From positions 1,110,001-1,174,000 of the forward strand of contig NC_041786.1 of the NCBI RefSeq assembly GCF_900090045.1: a DNA stretch of 64,000 nt, in the 5' to 3' direction. Shown piece by piece: positions 61,801 through 64,000 of the stretch (positions are counted from its first letter, which is position 1; each line of letters begins with the position of its first letter). The position numbers and the translations under genes are program-made. Under the pieces are notes generated by a model that saw nothing but the letters and a program-made list of their open reading frames with translations, made no database searches and was not told the origin of the DNA. The stretch is from Plasmodium malariae (Eukaryota > Apicomplexa > Aconoidasida > Haemosporida > Plasmodiidae).

Positions 61801-64000
61801 CCTTTAAGGGAAGCTTGCACAGCGCTCAGATGATCGGCCAGGGAAAAATGGGCATTATTAGCATCCCCTATCAAACGCCGAAGCAGACGCAACAGATTGA
61901 GGGGGAGAATCAAGCGGCTCTGGAAAGCCCGAACAGTAGTAGATGTAGTGGTAGTAGTAGTGGTAGTAGTAGTAGTAGTTGTTGTTGTAGCCGCAGCACT
62001 AGTGGAGCACCCCCCACGTGCAGAATAGTGGGTGCAGACAGAGGTGGAGGAAACCAAGTGGAGAACACTTCGGATAACCAACCGGATGAATGCGCACCGT
62101 TCTCGTTTATCCTGCGCGAAATAATGAAAAGACTTTCTTTAAAAATAATTGGACAAAGTGATACAATTATACCGTTACAGCACGACAAGTACATGACTAA
62201 AAAAATAATGGATGAATATGATAGACGTGAACAATGCGATAAGTGTGCATTGAGGGAAGGAGAAGAACATGAGGAAGATAAGGAGGAGGTGAAGGTACCC
62301 CAGAAGGAGGGTAACTATGACGAATTTATGTCCGTACATCCAACAAGTACAAAAATAAATGACAAAGTGGGAACAGAATCAAGTGGAGAAGATAAAGAGG
62401 GAGAAAAGAAGTCACTATTAAGAGGCGCTCAAGGAGAGAAGAAGAGTAAAATTAAGCAAAATAAAATGAACGTTTTGGATAGTCCTTCCAATAAAACCAG
62501 CTTAGATCATTTGTTGGGAGATCAAACAAACTGTAGGGGGTTAAGAAAGGACAGTAGTAGTAAATTCCAGTTAAAACAAAATGAAGCCGATTTTTTCCCA
62601 TTTTTAGAAAGTAAAAACACAGACGAGGAAATGGAAAGTGAGGATGAGAATAATGGAAGGATAGATAAAATAAAACGATATGAAGATTTAAAATGTAGTT
62701 GTTACTTACATAGGAGTGAAAAAGAAAACAAGTGGTACAACATGAACAGTATCCTACCTCCACGGAGATACGAACACATTGGATTTTTTGTAAATGAATA
62801 CAGAAATATTATTGAAATAAAAAAACTAGTTGACCAGAAAAAATTAATTTTAACTGATTATGAAAAAAGATATATAGATAGCAAATACAATAAGATGAGT
62901 AAAAACATTAGGAGGAAAATTGAAATTGTTAATAATATTTATAAAAGTGAAAAAGAAAAAATAGATATAATAAAAGAAAAGTTGAACGATGGCAATTACT
63001 ACTGTTCTTCGTCTTTGTCTTCGTCTTCATCTTCTTTAGACGAATCGGACTTCCTAAAGAAGCTTATAAAAATGAACGCGAAGGAGAATAAGGAGGGTCT
63101 GGACAATGACTTGTCGTTTGATGATACTACGAATGAGAACTGCAACGATGGGTATAGTGCTCCCCCAATCAAGTGCAAAAAGGAGAGCTCACATGGTAGG
63201 AGTGATGGAAGCGGGAGTAGAAGCGGAAGCAGCTGTAGCAGTAGTGGTCGTCAAAACTACGTTAGTCTGGACCCCCCAGTTGGCATTATACATACGAGAA
63301 ATAGTCATCTTGATGAGGGATGTAAAGAAAGCAAGCATTCGTTAGGGGGAAACACGTTTCTTGACTGTAATCATTTGAGGAGAAGGCGTAATAATAATAG
63401 TAATAACCACTGCTATAAAGATATAGTAAAGGATGTTAGTGAAAACGAGATTTTATATGAAAATAAATACTATAAACAGATGATAAAGAATATAATAGCA
63501 TTTGTAAGTGTATTTGAGCATGTAGAAAATTTGAAACAGCATTTTATTTTATTCCCGTACGAAATAGTAAAATGGACAGAATTCTTAATAAACTATTTAA
63601 CAGAAATTGTTCCGTCAAATATTTTTATTCATACACATATATCTAAAGAAGAGAAGCCAACGCATCAAAAAAATACTCGAAATATGAAAATATACATTGA
63701 AGAAATAAAAAAATGGCTTTTTGTAAAAGCTATCAATATTTATAAATACCTCAAATATAAAAAAGGGTTTGCATTAATAAGATTTAAGGATTATTATGAT
63801 TTCTTAAATAATACATATGACATATCCTACCGTTACATGATCTATGATTACTCTTTTATAAATTTAAAGCAGTTGTATCTCTTTGTCTTTTTCAATATAT
63901 ATAAATACTTCAAGTACATATCTGCACCAGGTGATGCAGTGGGCTCTATTTCCGCCCAGTCCATAGGAGAGCCAGGCACACAGATGACCCTCAAAACGTT
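58824..64000 (+). CDS. RPC1: DNA-directed RNA polymerase III largest subunit (RPC1), 3' end outside window
   Basis: One frame of 1725 codons runs from ATG 58824 to the window edge. It encodes the largest subunit of RNA polymerase III, which transcribes tRNA, 5S and other small RNAs in the nucleus. Visible elements in order: clamp zinc ligands in [20 protein letters not shown] (Cys85, Cys88, Cys95, His98), CKTC, [15 protein letters not shown], the [20 protein letters not shown] segment, [16 protein letters not shown], and catalytic NADFDGDE with the Mg-binding Asp triad (553, 555, 557). Funnel and bridge regions follow ([20 protein letters not shown]), and [16 protein letters not shown] sits at the edge. 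Matches to human RPC1 (HFG start, [24 protein letters not shown]) favour Pol III over Pol I or II. Between [13 protein letters not shown] and the [10 protein letters not shown] motif there are roughly 745 residues, mostly charged low complexity, against about 150 in human. Adjacent ATGs at 58827 and 58839 are alternative starts. About a quarter of the protein lies beyond the window. Confidence 0.95.
   Translation, partial: [1725 protein letters not shown]

Overview
The window is nuclear DNA of a malaria parasite (genus Plasmodium). The evidence is A+T-rich intergenic DNA full of (TA)n, poly(dT) and short satellites, genes interrupted by short GT..AG introns, proteins swollen by Asn/Ser/Asp repeats, and clear apicomplexan orthologues. 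The G+C contrast between genes and spacers and the wide spacing suggest a non-falciparum species such as P. malariae or P. ovale, but the sequence alone does not settle this. From memory (unverified), the block myosin F - RNA polymerase III large subunit - AMP deaminase resembles part of P. falciparum chromosome 13.

Layout. 1-2088 (-): 3'-truncated helical-repeat (HPR/RAP-type) putative organellar RNA-binding protein. 6116-7579 (+): five-EF-hand protein with an N-terminal signal or anchor. 12018-13979 (+): low-complexity protein whose C-terminus carries an SS18/GIF (SSXT) domain. 16056-24170 (-): three-exon, about 2518-residue protein with AT-hook-like basic motifs and a zinc-knuckle-like motif assembled across a splice junction. 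24171-32945: 8.8 kb without a recognisable gene. 32946-36730 (-): eight-exon AMP deaminase. 40775-42304 (+): RBBP4/MSI1-type histone chaperone. 44121-45534 (+): two-exon enkurin-like protein. 48929-56169 (+): four-exon class-F-like myosin with IQ motifs, coiled coil, an apparently undescribed Ras-like pseudo-GTPase segment and a C-terminal WD40 propeller. 58824-64000 (+): RNA polymerase III largest subunit, running off the window.

There is no operon logic. Genes are monocistronic in divergent, tandem and convergent arrangements. Three products point to chromatin: the SS18-like protein, the AT-hook giant and RBBP4/MSI1. One serves Pol III transcription, one purine salvage, one calcium sensing, one actin-based organelle transport, and one probably the axoneme of male gametes. 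The most novel items are the SS18-like domain, the GTPase-like insert in the myosin tail, and the enkurin-like gene with two in-phase splice donors. No tRNA, rRNA, CRISPR array or transposon was seen.
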